Source: Zonotrichia leucophrys gambelii (Eukaryota; Chordata; Aves; Passeriformes; Passerellidae). Taken from it: 64,000 bases of DNA. Below are positions 22,986 through 33,560 of the stretch, in pieces. The stretch spans positions 18,778,501-18,842,500 of the forward strand of contig NC_088176.1 in the NCBI RefSeq assembly GCF_028769735.1, read 5' to 3'. Under the pieces are notes generated by a model, which was not told where the DNA came from, did no database searches, and worked only from the letters and a program-made list of their open reading frames with translations. Position 1 is the stretch's first letter; every line of letters starts with the position of its first letter. Position numbers and translations under genes: made by a program.

Positions 22986-25500
22986 ACAGAATTTCCTGTA
23001 AGCTGGAATTTCTACTTTTCTATCCATTTCCAGAGATCAGCAATTCTAGGGGGTAACGGAACATTTTCTCCAACATTATGACAAGGCAGAAGATGTTACT
23101 TGGAAAATATTTATGTCTATTGAAAAGTGTCTAGTAATTGTGGAATAGGCAAAGTTCTGAACCATCTCCAAAAAATAGGGTCAAACACAGCAGGTTTGTC
23201 TACACTGATTTCCAGAGCCCCCCATGCAGGGAAGGGAACTGCCCTGTAAGTGTATGGTCTCAATCACATCATTTGGCAAACAGCAGTCAATTATGCTGAT
23301 GGAAGGAGGGGAGAGGCTGCAGCCCTTGTGCCCACCATTGCAGGCATTGCTGTCTGAAATGTGCAGATTTCTGTGTCTGTATTCTTGGTTTGCTGCCAGT
23401 TTTTGTGTGAATGTCTATCTGTAACATATTTGAAAGGTTTTTATGGAGGTACATGGAAGTGTTTTGGACATGTAACAGAAAAAAGATGAATTCATCCTTG
23501 GCTTGCAAGAAGCATAAGCTCCATCACCCAGCCATGAGCAGGCCTTCACTAAAGACCATTAGTGCATTTCTAGAGCTCCCCTTTGCCTCCCTGAGGTCTA
23601 GTTCAGGCTGGCAGTGCAGGACTCTGCTGTGTGGAATCAGAGAGGGCACCAGCCACCTTGGAGCCCTCAGGGCCCGAGGGTGGCACAGACAGATGTCATG
23701 GGCTGGTTTGGATGTGTGTGTGATGGCTCCGAACCACAGCTCCCTCCTGGGTACAGGTGATGCTGAAAGAGCAGCATGTAAATGACAGGGACCTTGTCCC
23801 CAGCTCTCTTGTGCACCCTGGAAGAGTGATTGCTTCCAGCCATGGACCATGAACTTGCAAACACACAGTCCTGTTCCTGCAGTTAGGATTGGGCTTAACG
23901 CTGCCACCCAGACTCAAAGCAGACCCTTGCAGGACACCCACCCGAGCAGTGCAGCATGGCCCAGCCAGGGTGGGCAAAGCACCTGGCCACTCGTTCCTCT
24001 GAGGAAGGAACTCCTGGAATTGAGCACTTGCATCTGTGTTTCAGGCATTTTCTGTGCCTTTCTAGCTGTGCTTATGTTTCTCGCTGGTGCCTCAGGGAGC
24101 ACTCTGTGAAGCTGAAATAATGTAAGATCTGTTCTGCTCAGGGTGTTTCACTCCCTGGATGGTAGGAATACTACAAGAAGACCAGATCTTGCAGTATTTC
24201 AGCCCCATAAGTGGCTCCTTGAGGCAAAGAAAGACTCATGAAGAAGAAACATAAATACAAATACCAAGATATTTGGTTTCCCAGTGTGATCTCTCTTCCT
24301 CTTCTGCTGTTCATGTACTCACTGGTACCCATGCAAAAAATGAATAAAAAGAGCCACCCTAACTCACAAACAAACTCTATACAAAGCAGATATTATGGGA
24401 TATGGCTTATGATTTCATAAAATGCTTTCACATACACGAAGAGTAGAGGCATAGATGGGACAAAATAAATATCAAAATTTGTCTGTGATTTTTCCATAAG
24501 ATATGTGTGGGTTGGGGCCCAAATGCATGATATCAAAGACAAAAGCCAACTCATGTATGTTCATTCACAGAATCACCATGGAGCATCTTCACATGGGTGT
24601 CCTGAACTGCAGCCACAAGCATGGCAAAATCACCCTGGAACACCCCAACAGCTTGGGAATTTGGACATGTACATGTTGGAGTGTGTCTTACAAAATGTGC
24701 ATGGGGGCATAGTGAAATGTGCAATAATCATGGACACGTGTGTCAGAAATCGAATGTCCACATGTGTGCTGCTGAGCAGGGGAGGGAGCAGCCAGCAGGG
24801 GTGCTGGAGGCCAAGATTTGCAAAGCTACTTAATGTTAACTTCAGAATTTGAAACTTGGATGAGAAAAGAACCCCATCTTCTTGCCTCCTGTTCTGCTCT
24901 GGAGCTGTCTATGACAGCCCAGCTGCATTTGGGACCTCAAAAGCACCAACGTGGGTGGATATGGAGAGTTGTCAGTAGGCCACTTGTTTGGTACAAGGTA
25001 AACCCAAATCACGTTTCTCAATATCCTGGGTCCTTTTTCTGGAACCTGCTTCCCTGTGTTGGGCTGGACAGAGCAAAGCAGAAGTGGGACTTTGGGGCAG
25101 GAAAGGTACAAGACGAGCATGAAGGTACAAGCCTGTGTCTGGGAAATGGTCCTTCCATGGACACTTCTGAGAAAATGAGTGCTTGTTCAGAGACAGGAGG
25201 GACTGGACTTTCTATGAAAAGAATGGTGTAAAGTGCTAGAAAAAAGAACATCCTTTTTTGAAAAACCCACATTTCTCAGCCAGAACTTCTGTTCAGAGGG
25301 ATGGCTGGCTTTTTGCCTGCCAGTTTGGCATGCAGAACTACTGTGGTGAGTTGTGTGTAAGGTACTGTTTTCCAGCCAGGTTTGTTCCTGGCTGTGCTTC
25401 ACTTTCATTTGTTCTTTGTCATTTGTTCTTCTCCTCTTTGAAACATTTTAATTGACTAATCAGCTTGCAGAGTCATCAGCGTGTGAGGTAACAGTGTCTC
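22986..25500. other. Non-coding stretch, no gene recognised
   Basis: Frames of up to 137 codons occur on both strands (for example plus 24818-25231 and minus 23524-23907) with no recognisable domain. No repeats or RNA genes were identified. Confidence 0.55.
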
Positions 25501-27620
25501 TCACATGTACATGGGCCTTCCTCCCCGAGCATGTCCCTGTGAGGTGAGGTGAGCAGTGGGCACCTCCACTGAGGCACGGAGGCAAGGAGCAGCTGCACAG
25601 CAGCCAGAGAAGGCAGTGGTGCCCATCCAGGCTTTAGACAAGTTATGGATGGGGAGCTGATTTGTGTGATGCTGGTGGGACATGGAGCAGTGGGGCAGCA
25701 CTGTCCTTGGCTGTGTGGAGCTGCACACCCTGGACGCCCAGCAGGGCTGAACAGGATGCCCTGGCATCTTGGTGCTTCCTTGCAGCTGGGATGGGCAATG
25801 TGGATGTGTAGATGCCCTTCTGGAAGGAGAGGAGGGGCTGAGATAGAGAAGCTCCATGCAGGTCCGTGATAGGGATTTGAGCTTCACAGGATGACAGTGC
25901 TGGTGGGACACAGCCCTCTGTTTGTACTGGGCTGGGTGGTGCAAACAATGATGCTTGCTGCTGACAACCTTGGAAATTTCCTGGAATTCCAGGGCTGGAG
26001 CCAGCCCCTGCTCTGGGGAAGGTGGATGCTGCGTCTCAGTCCATAAAGTCCCCAGAATGGGAGAAAGGGGTGAGAGACACACAAAGTCAGTAGTAAAAAG
26101 AAATGAAAGTCGGCAGCTTGCCACAGCGGAGTGCAGACTCTGCAGAGCTGCCTCTTTTATCGGCGCCCAGACTGGAGGGAGGTTTATGCTCTCAAACAAG
26201 CCAAATTGGAAATGGAGCACGGGCCAGAGCCCTGCAAGCAGGCTGCTTCCCCCAGTGCCAGGAAGGGGATGTGGACACCTGAAATTCTCGCCTTTCCCTC
26301 ACCCTTCTCTTCTCCATCCTTCCTTCTTTCCACTCCTTTTTCACTGTCCCTTTCCATGTCTCAGATTTTCCCCTTCCCACAGCTGGGCTTGTCCCCCAAG
26401 TGCTGATTTCCCAACAGCTCCTGCTGGTACTGAAAAGCCCTTTTGGTGGTGGTGATGGCCAGGTTGCTCAAAGGCAGCCAGCCTGGGTGCCCAGTGAGTC
26501 TGGGAGGAGTTATGTGTGGGCCTCTCTTTCTACTGCTTCTCTGCTAAGTGTAGAGGAGCAATTTGCATTACAGTGTTGCATGCCTGTCCTCACGTTTCTG
26601 TCCTGCTACTCGGAAAAGAAGAAGTGTGCAAGACGTGGAAGAATCAGAGCAAACAGCAGACATGATGTTGAAGGCATAGAGAGGAGACCCATCACCCAAG
26701 GACCTGGCACATAATCTAGCATGGCCAGTGGTGGTTAGCAGCTGGATGCCAGATATGACATGAAATAATTTGCTAATTAATGCAAAGCCTAAAGTCATAC
26801 AGGCAATAGGTGGGGAGAATTGGGTGTTCATTCCTCAGCAAGCTCCCCAAGTCTGTGCTCAGCAGGGCATGGAGACCACTGTGATGCTCCAGGATCCAGC
26901 TCTGACATGATGAGTCTGTTCTGTGACATCCAGGAATGTCAATAAAAGAGCACTAGAGACCGAAGGTGAGAGATCAGTCACCAGCTACTCTGGGGAGCTG
27001 AGCTCTCTTCTCCTTTCCAACTGATTTTTTTTTCATGTCATTTCATTTATACAATGAATGCCTCAGTTTGCTGCCTGCAGAAAGCCCAAAGGGATTATGA
27101 CATCTGTTGTCAGAATAAAGTGCAGTCTTGACTATGAGAGGTCAGGTACCATGGTGGGACCATTTCCAGTCTGAAACCATGCTCCCATCCCACGTGGTGC
27201 TCCACAGCCTGGTTTTATTTGCTGGGAAAAGGTCCTGCTAAAGTCAGCTCCATGCTCATGGACTGTCTTCCAGCCAGCATGCAGGGAAATTGTTTGCTCT
27301 CTTTCTTTCCTCCAGTTTTGGCTGTTGAAGCAAAAACACATAATAAAGTAAAGAGGGTTTTAATGACAATCTGCCGGCATGTTTAATATTCCAGCTTGAG
27401 GAATGATCCAGTTATGTACTGGAGCCAAGGGAGAGGATGTCATTACTTCCAGTGCACACTGAATCAGGGTCTTTGCAAAGAGAAGCAAACATCACAAAGG
27501 ACCTGGCTGCTCACCACTGACCCACAAAACAAAGCCATTGCTCCAACAGATACTGAGCTTTAGAGTCGGGGCTTGCTCTCCTGTAATCACTGTGTTATAG
27601 ATCCATAAAGAAGGGAGAAC
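25501..27620. other. Non-coding stretch with the longest open frame in the window
   Basis: A 239-codon minus-strand frame spans 25501-26220. It is rich in Ser, Pro, His and Cys and overlaps plus-strand frames of 166 and 91 codons. It shows no domain, signal peptide or obvious splice context, so I do not call it a gene. A pyrimidine tract runs about 26290-26380. A small AT-rich patch with TTTTAATGACAATCTGCCGG lies at about 27350-27400. Confidence 0.5.
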
Positions 27621-27639
27621 TTGGGTGCTCTATGCAGCT

Positions 27640-27674
27640 TTATTGAGTATTTTTCCCCCTGCAATACTCAATAA
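27640..27674. repeat. Inverted repeat with perfect 12-bp arms
   Basis: TTATTGAGTATT at 27640-27651 and its exact reverse complement AATACTCAATAA at 27663-27674 flank an 11-base loop (TTTCCCCCTGC-like). As RNA, wobble pairs extend the stem a few bases outwards. It could be a small foldback relic or a hairpin in a non-coding transcript. It matches no microRNA that I recognise. Confidence 0.85.
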
Positions 27675-29020
27675 GGTGGTTTTTTTCTGCTTAGGGAAAG
27701 GTACAGAAAGTTTTTTGTACAAAACCTTGGCATTCCCCAGTTCAGGTCTGAGAGAGTGATTCAGATGTGTTCCTTTGCTGCACTTCTTTGTAGCTGAGAC
27801 TCTCGCCACATCTGCTGGATTTATGGCCTCAAATTGGCTCTGTCATCCAGTAATCCTTCCTGTGCACACAAATATTTGGACAACTCTCATTGTTTCAGAA
27901 GCAGACTAGCCTGTGTGGCTCCACTGACATTACCTACTCTGCCAGGCAGGTGGCTGCAGAGAAAACAGCTTTATTTATACAGCGCATTGGAATGACAGAA
28001 GTGGATTCTTGATAGCAAGGAGGACAAGGGACCTCTGGATAGAAGGACCAGTTGCCCTTTTTAGCCCAGTTGGCAGTGGAATCTAGTCTGCTCCTGCCAT
28101 CAAATCAACACCACGTCTTCCTGGGACAGAGCTGGATTTGAACTGACTGGAGGTTGAATCCAGGGTACTTGTAGGGGTTCCACTGCTTCCAAATACACAG
28201 GGTGAGGCAGGAAATCAGATGAAGAACCTAAGGGTTGTAATAATGTCACAGAGTGCAAGCAGAGCTACTTGAAAACTGAAGCTGTTTGTGGGGCAGAGTC
28301 AGAGACCTCTGACAGCTGAAAACTTACTGACTCTTGAACGTTTCCCAGTGTTTTGGAGTCAGGATTTGAGAGACAGTGTGCAGTAAAGTTAGCAAAATCA
28401 CAGCAGGAGTGTAACTGATTCATTCCATTGAATCCTTGTCCGAATGGAAAGAGGTCCACAAGGCCAGTTGCTCAGGCTCCAAGTGGTAACAGGGTTTATA
28501 GCTAGGCTGGGGAAAGGAAAGGTCAGCTTGGGGGGCAATGCCAAGTGAACATCTGCCATCTTTGTGGTTGTGGGTCAGAGGCAAAAACATCTAAGAAAGG
28601 TGGAAAGAAAGGGTCTAGCTTATGATGCCAGTGAAGACAGGACCCCTCCCTTTCACTTTAAGACAAAGTTGAGCATCTCCTTTTGCCCAGGCGCTCACAT
28701 CAGCCTGTCCTTTGCAGGCCCGGGCAGTCTGTGTAAGCCATGGTGCCTGGCTCCTGCAGTGGCTGTGCCATCCTGTGCTGGGTTTGCAGCCCAGCAGATC
28801 TCCCAGAGGCAAAGCTCGTTTCTCTCCTAATCGAGCAGGTGGTGGCAACCTGGTGTTTCAGGCGTGCTGCCTCCATTCCCAAACACAGCTGAACTCCTGA
28901 TGCAAGGAGACTTTACAAGACCCATGAGAGACACCAAAGGCTGACCCTTGCTGTCATTGGGAGGGAGGGACTTTCTGTTACCTCTAAGCAAAAGGACAAA
29001 GCATTATAAGATATATTTAA
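27675..29020. other. Non-coding stretch, no gene recognised
   Basis: Ordinary sequence with frames of 88 codons or fewer on both strands and no domains. No transposon or RNA gene is supported. Confidence 0.55.
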
Positions 29021-29027
29021 TAAAACA

Positions 29028-29044
29028 AAACACACACACACACA
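29028..29044. repeat. Short (AC)n repeat
   Basis: About 16 bp of AC dinucleotides after an A-rich lead, followed by a G4/A8 patch. It is a small microsatellite that marks the left edge of the AT-rich island at 29085-29285. Confidence 0.85.
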
Positions 29045-29084
29045 GAGGGGGAAAAAAAAGGAAAAGAGGCCAATGCGCAGGAAG

Positions 29085-29285
29085 GTAATGTGTTCATTTG
29101 AATAATGGGCAAAATCAAATTAATTCTACATTAAATAGTTCTGAATAAAGGGTTTAAGTCAGCAGTTTCAAACTTGTTTTCCTTAATTACTTTCCGTGTT
29201 TAATGTCATTAAGAAGATTAAAAATTCATTAACAAGAGTAGTAAAGTGGCAAATCAGTAAAGCTATCACTCCAGGTTAAAAACTA
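29085..29285. promoter_or_regulatory. Candidate regulatory island 10
   Basis: A strongly AT-rich patch contains AATCAAATTAATTC, CATTAAATAG, TTAATTA at 29183-29189, GTTTAATGTCATTAAG and TTCATTAAC, giving homeodomain-type cores about every 20-30 bp. The GC-rich sequence resumes sharply at 29286. This is typical of a conserved developmental element, but unverified. Confidence 0.48.
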
Positions 29286-31480
29286 CGCTGAGGTTGACAC
29301 TTTGTACACTTCCACAGGCGTTGTGTGGAACGCTCCTGGGGAGCTGGGGTGGCTGTGGGGACTCCTGCCAGCCCCCTCCTGCCAGGCCAGCCAGGGGGTG
29401 GCCCAAGGGCCAGCCTGGGCTGGAGGTGGCAGCCAGTTCCACCATGAATAAGCAGGACAGAAGGCAGATTTAGCAGAAGGGCAGCGTGGGCTATGAGGAG
29501 TGCAGCAGCATAACCCCAAAAATGGCTAGGACCACAGACAGACCCAACGATGGAGAATGGCAGGTGTTATGGAGCAGCAAGGCATGTCAGGCAGTGCTTC
29601 ACTGGCCTCACGTCCTGAGCCCTCTGAGAGAGAAGGCTCGAGGGGCACTGAGCACCAGGGAACCACCAAGTTCACTGTGGGGACCAGGCAGGGTGGGGAG
29701 AGAGATCTGGGGTATTTTTTCCTCCTTTAGCCTTAAGGGATGTAAACACTTCTGGTCCCTAGGAGTGGGTACACAACTTGAGAGCATAATAAGGCTGCTT
29801 GTTTAGGGAGTGCAACCAAAGCACACAACTCCATCAGCTTTGGGAATCCTGCCCATTGCTGCACTCTTATAGAGCCTCAGGGTGCTGGATGACACACAGA
29901 TCCCACTGCAGCCCATCCCAGGCCAGTGAGAGATCATCCTCACCCAACAGTTCTGACTCAGATAAGCCAAGCAGGTGAAAGGCTCATGGAGACATGAAGC
30001 CCAAATCCCCCAGCAGGGCAGTGCCAGGGGCAGGATCCAGGCTCCTGCAGCCGTCTGCTGGTGTCACCCCACAGCAGCACTGCAGAACTGGCCATGCTGG
30101 CCTTGCAAAACCAGCCTCCTGCAGTCATGACAGCAGCTGTTGTAAAATGGTCTCATTGGGTCACTTTTGTCTTCTATTTCTTGAGCTCATAAAGGGTTTT
30201 TATTTATCTTTATCTAGAAAAAGCTCCATTCTGGCAAACAGGAGTGCAGAGCAATGAGCTGCTTGCAGCCCAACACTTGGATCATGGTGGCTCCCAGCCA
30301 CCTGCATTTGGCTGTGTGTCCTGTCTCTGTGATGTGCAACACACAGTGTGAAGGTTCTGCTCTCTCGGGTTTTGAGGTGCAAAAGCTGGGATTGCAGGGC
30401 TGTGCCTGGGAATGGAGAGGGAGTCAGGAAGACACAGAGGTGTGGTGCCCAGCATCCGTGCTGCCCTGGCACCTGGTAAAGCACTCAACTGGCAAGAGGG
30501 CTCTGCACATTGTTAGTGCCTGTCAGCAAGGAGCTGGGCCCTACAGGAGACTGCCCAGACCCCAAGAGCACATTATCCCCAGTTATGAGGTGAAGAAACT
30601 GAGGCACAGAAGAGAGGCTGATATGCATTGCTCAATGCCATGGGGGAAACTGTAACACCTTTCTGCCTTAACTTCCACGTGCCTGTTTGCAGCCCAGGCT
30701 TCAGCAGCATCACTCTTATCTGGAAACTAGCAGAGTCCACTTGGGAAAAACCATTATTTGAACTCTGTAAGAAATAATAGAGGCAGTTGAGGGAGTGAAA
30801 AAAACCCCCAAATTCTTGGACACAAAGATATTACTAAACCTAGGGACATACATGAGATCCCAAGACACGAAGCAGGTGGGTGCAGGAAAAAGGGGCATCC
30901 TCAGCTGAAGGCAATGGGAAATCTTTTATGTGCCATGCACCAATCCCTTTTGCCTGCCCCTGCAGAGCTCCTGGGAGCCATCCCATACAACACCCCAGAC
31001 CCCTGCTGTGTTGCAGAAACAAATCCCAGATTGTGCTGGGTTTACATGCATTTTTAAAGATAGTCTGGTCAACCAAACCAGGGAAGTAGAGGTCTGTGGG
31101 TTGCCCAGTGGCTGAATTTTCCTCTTCTTTTGCTTAGTAGAAAAACACAAAGGTTTGCCTTCTATCTGCTCAGTTTTGGAATGGAAATGTTTTTGTCTTC
31201 AGTTTCCAAATTTTCCTCGGATCAGGAAGTCCTAGTCCTGCTCTGATGATCAGTGAAACAGAAAAACACATTTCCCCCCTTTTTTTCCCCAGCTTTGATG
31301 AGGGGCTCCCATCTGCAGGGCCACACGTTTGTCCCGCTGCTCCCTCCCAGACACTGCAGGATCAAGCAAAAGCCCATTCTCACCATATCCCTTTGTTCCC
31401 CGGGGAAGTCACAGCAGCCCTGTTTTGGGAGCAGGTGGGAGGAGGGAAGGACCTTTTTATTTATTTTTTTGCCCTCCTCT
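29286..31480. other. Non-coding stretch, no gene recognised
   Basis: Mostly G+C-rich sequence with frames up to 133 codons lacking families. A short AT-rich patch occurs at about 30160-30215 (TTTTTATTTATCTTTATCTAG). A MIR-like fragment at 30568-30640 is listed separately. Confidence 0.55.
30568..30640 (-). mobile_element. MIR/CORE-SINE-like fragment
   Basis: ATTATCCCCAGTTATGAGG, then GAAACTGAGGCACAGAAGAG, is the reverse-strand reading of the MIR internal block (normally CCTCAGTTTCC, TCTGTAAAATGGGG, ATAAT). Only about 70 bp is preserved. MIR-type SINEs predate the amniote split, so such fragments are old. Confidence 0.5.
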
Positions 31481-31690
31481 TTTATTCTTTTGCAAGCTTT
31501 AATTATCGAAGGACTGAATTTGAGCTGTTCCTGTCTTCTTCCTTCCTTCCCGGACAGCATTTCTAACAAAGGCCTGTGGTTAGAGTTTGAGGGGGGGTTT
31601 TTTTCCGTTTTCTTTTCCCCTCCAGAGATCTAAGGCTGTAATGAGATACCAACACCCTCTCCTTCCTACAGCCCCCAAACAAGCCCTCGG
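31481..31690. other. AT-leaning non-coding stretch before the CpG patch
   Basis: It includes AGCTTTAATTATCGAAGGAC at about 31496-31515, a homeodomain-type core with a CpG, then pyrimidine-rich and G-rich runs (31590-31620). It may belong with the CpG patch and the AT island to the right. No gene is supported. Confidence 0.4.
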
Positions 31691-31805
31691 CCCGGCAGCC
31701 CCTCCCTCTGCCCGGGCTGCAGCATCTTCCGTGCTCCCGGGGGAGGCGGGCACCGATCCCAGCGCGGGGCTGCCGGCCTGGGAGGCGAGCGCGATAGAGT
31801 TACAG
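31690..31805. other. Small CpG-dense patch
   Basis: About 115 bp has many CpGs (CTCGGCCCGGC, CCCGGGGGAGGCGGGC, CAGCGCGGGGCTGCCGG, GGCGAGCGCGATAG). It is flanked on the right by the TAATTTGTCC/ATTTAATT-bearing AT patch at 31885-31960. It is too small for a typical bird promoter island, but this GC/AT pairing also occurs at poised enhancers and orphan CpG islands. No exon was recognised. Confidence 0.5.
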
Positions 31806-31884
31806 GGAGAGCAGCTTGCACACCGCCTCGGCTTTGATGAAGCAACAGTTCATTATCTCCCTCTCCCCCAAGTCCTTCCACAGT

Positions 31885-31960
31885 GAAAAAGATCTTCTAT
31901 TGTCGAGGCTAATTTGTCCATTTATTTAATTCCTAAAGCTGTGTGCAAAACTGTGGTCAC
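31885..31960. promoter_or_regulatory. Candidate short regulatory island 11
   Basis: About 75 bp of AT-rich sequence with TTCTATTGTCGAGGCTAATT and TCCATTTATTTAATTCC follows the CpG-dense patch. TATTGT is SOX-like and TAATT homeodomain-like. It is short, so only a weak candidate. Confidence 0.33.
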
Positions 31961-33189
31961 ATTACTCCGTCACTCGTCTCTCCCTGTCTTCTCCCAGTGC
32001 TGTGAAATGCAAGGGCAGGAGTCTCTGGGTGCCCCTCTTGCTCCCTGTGCCAGGGTCAAATCCTGAGATGTGAAACCAGGGGCATTCTGCACCCTCAGCC
32101 CTCACTTTGACAAGGAGGCAAGGTGCCTAAAAACTTCTGGAGGTTTGGCTCCCATGGCTCCATGCCTACCTGAGAGAGCTGCCAGGAGCAGTGCCTGTGC
32201 TCCTCACCACCCCAAGTGTGGTTACACAACCTGGGACAGCTGCTGGGAGGACAGAGGGGAGCAGGATTTCTCACCCCAACACCTCTCTGCCTTCCTCTCA
32301 AAGCCACCTGTCCCCACGTGTCTCTCTTTACCAGGAGGGACTTGGTGTTGCTGAAATTCCTGTTTGGGTTGGGAGGAGAGGGAAGGAGCAGAAACCTGTA
32401 AGCTGTTTCATTTGGATATTTCCCTTGTATCGCAGGAGTGGCTGCACATGCCAGGGCCCTGGGAAGGAGCCATGCAGGTGCCTGAGCTGCTGTGCTCCTG
32501 CTCTCTCTGAGGTGCAGAGGCTCGGACTGGGGCAATCGCAGAGGAAGCTAGGCAGGGAGAGTGTGGGGCAGGAGCATCCCTGCTCTGACCCTGGCTCTGC
32601 AGCTCTCACCATGACTCTGCAGGGGAACAGCCACGGCTGCCCCTGCCGTGAGCCCATGGCTCAGAGCAGCTCGGTGTGCAGCACAGGCCAGTGTGCCACC
32701 CAGGGGAGATGGGGTGCTGGTCACCTGCAGCTGCTCTGGCCATGGATGGGGACTGGAGGATAAAACCACACAGGGAAGCCAAGCCTTTCCCCCTCACCTT
32801 CCTCCATGAGGAGGAGGGCACTGGAAAAAGGCGTTGAGCAAGGGGCTGTTGTGCAGCAATGAAGGGCTGGAGAAGAAGAGCTGAAGAGGGGAGGAAGGCA
32901 GAGAAGGTGCCAGGCTGCCTTGAGCCAGAGCCTTTCATGGAGTAGCAAGGGGATGGGAACATGGAGGATCAACATTGTCTTCTCCAAAGAAGAAAAGAAA
33001 AAAAATGCAGAAGGAAGACAAAGGGAAACAGGACTTGTTGGGAGGAAAATGGGGATGCTCAGGGATTGAAGCAGGCTGGGGTCCAACTTAATAAGAAGCG
33101 AACCAAAACAAAACCCAAACAAAAAGTGACTGGAATTGGCGGTGGGCACCCCCTCCCCCAGGCAGCCATCCCCAGAAGGCAGTGAAGCT
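31961..33189. other. Non-coding stretch, no gene recognised
   Basis: G+C-rich with overlapping frames on both strands (190 codons plus at 32191-32763, 163 codons minus at 32721-33212). Neither shows recognisable domains, and they are readings of opposite strands of the same composition-biased DNA. 32965-33125 is A-rich. Confidence 0.55.
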
Positions 33190-33560
33190 GCCTTTTCAAA
33201 CAGCCGCCTCACAATAAATTCATGGCAGCCAGGGCTGGGAAACAGGCTGCTGCAATTTAAAGGAAGCGTGGATTTGCATATTGAATTAAAATTAAGAGCT
33301 AATTATGCAAATAAATTATGACATTTGGCAGGAGAATTTGCTTCAAGATCATTTATTACGTTCTTTTTATAACAGTGCGAGCGTTTAACGGTCAAAGACA
33401 ATATTTTAAAGGAAAATTAACGCAAGATTATTAACCTAAAAACAATTCCACATTAATGAGATGTATTTCTCTTCAACTTCTCACACCTGGCTGCCTATTG
33501 ATGCCCAGCCAGGACTGTCTCTTAATAATTGGCATTTTTTTTGCAGGCAAATATTGAATG
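33190..33560. promoter_or_regulatory. Candidate regulatory island 12 with inverted POU octamers
   Basis: This is the longest and best AT-rich island. It has ATTTGCAT at 33272-33279 and ATGCAAAT at 33305-33312, two perfect POU octamers in opposite orientation. AGCTAATTA lies at 33297-33305, then TTATTACG, TTTAACGGTCAAAGACAAT, AACGCAAGATTATTAACC and a CCTGGCTG/CAGCCAGG hairpin (33486-33513). Retained CpGs sit within AT-rich DNA. Known families that read these words include POU3, LHX/homeodomain and TCF. Enhancer function and conservation are inferred. Confidence 0.55.

Noticed and set aside
24565..24580. CACAGAATCACC word as a CR1 tail start
   Set aside because: The following sequence does not continue into CR1, so the short match is probably chance.
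25501..26220. 239-codon open frame on the minus strand, the longest in the window
   Set aside because: Biased Ser/Pro/His/Cys content, no domain or signal, overlaps good frames on the opposite strand, and lies in G+C-rich DNA where stops are rare.
27640..27674. Known microRNA precursor
   Set aside because: Stem is short for a precursor and neither arm matches a microRNA I can recall. Kept only as an inverted repeat.
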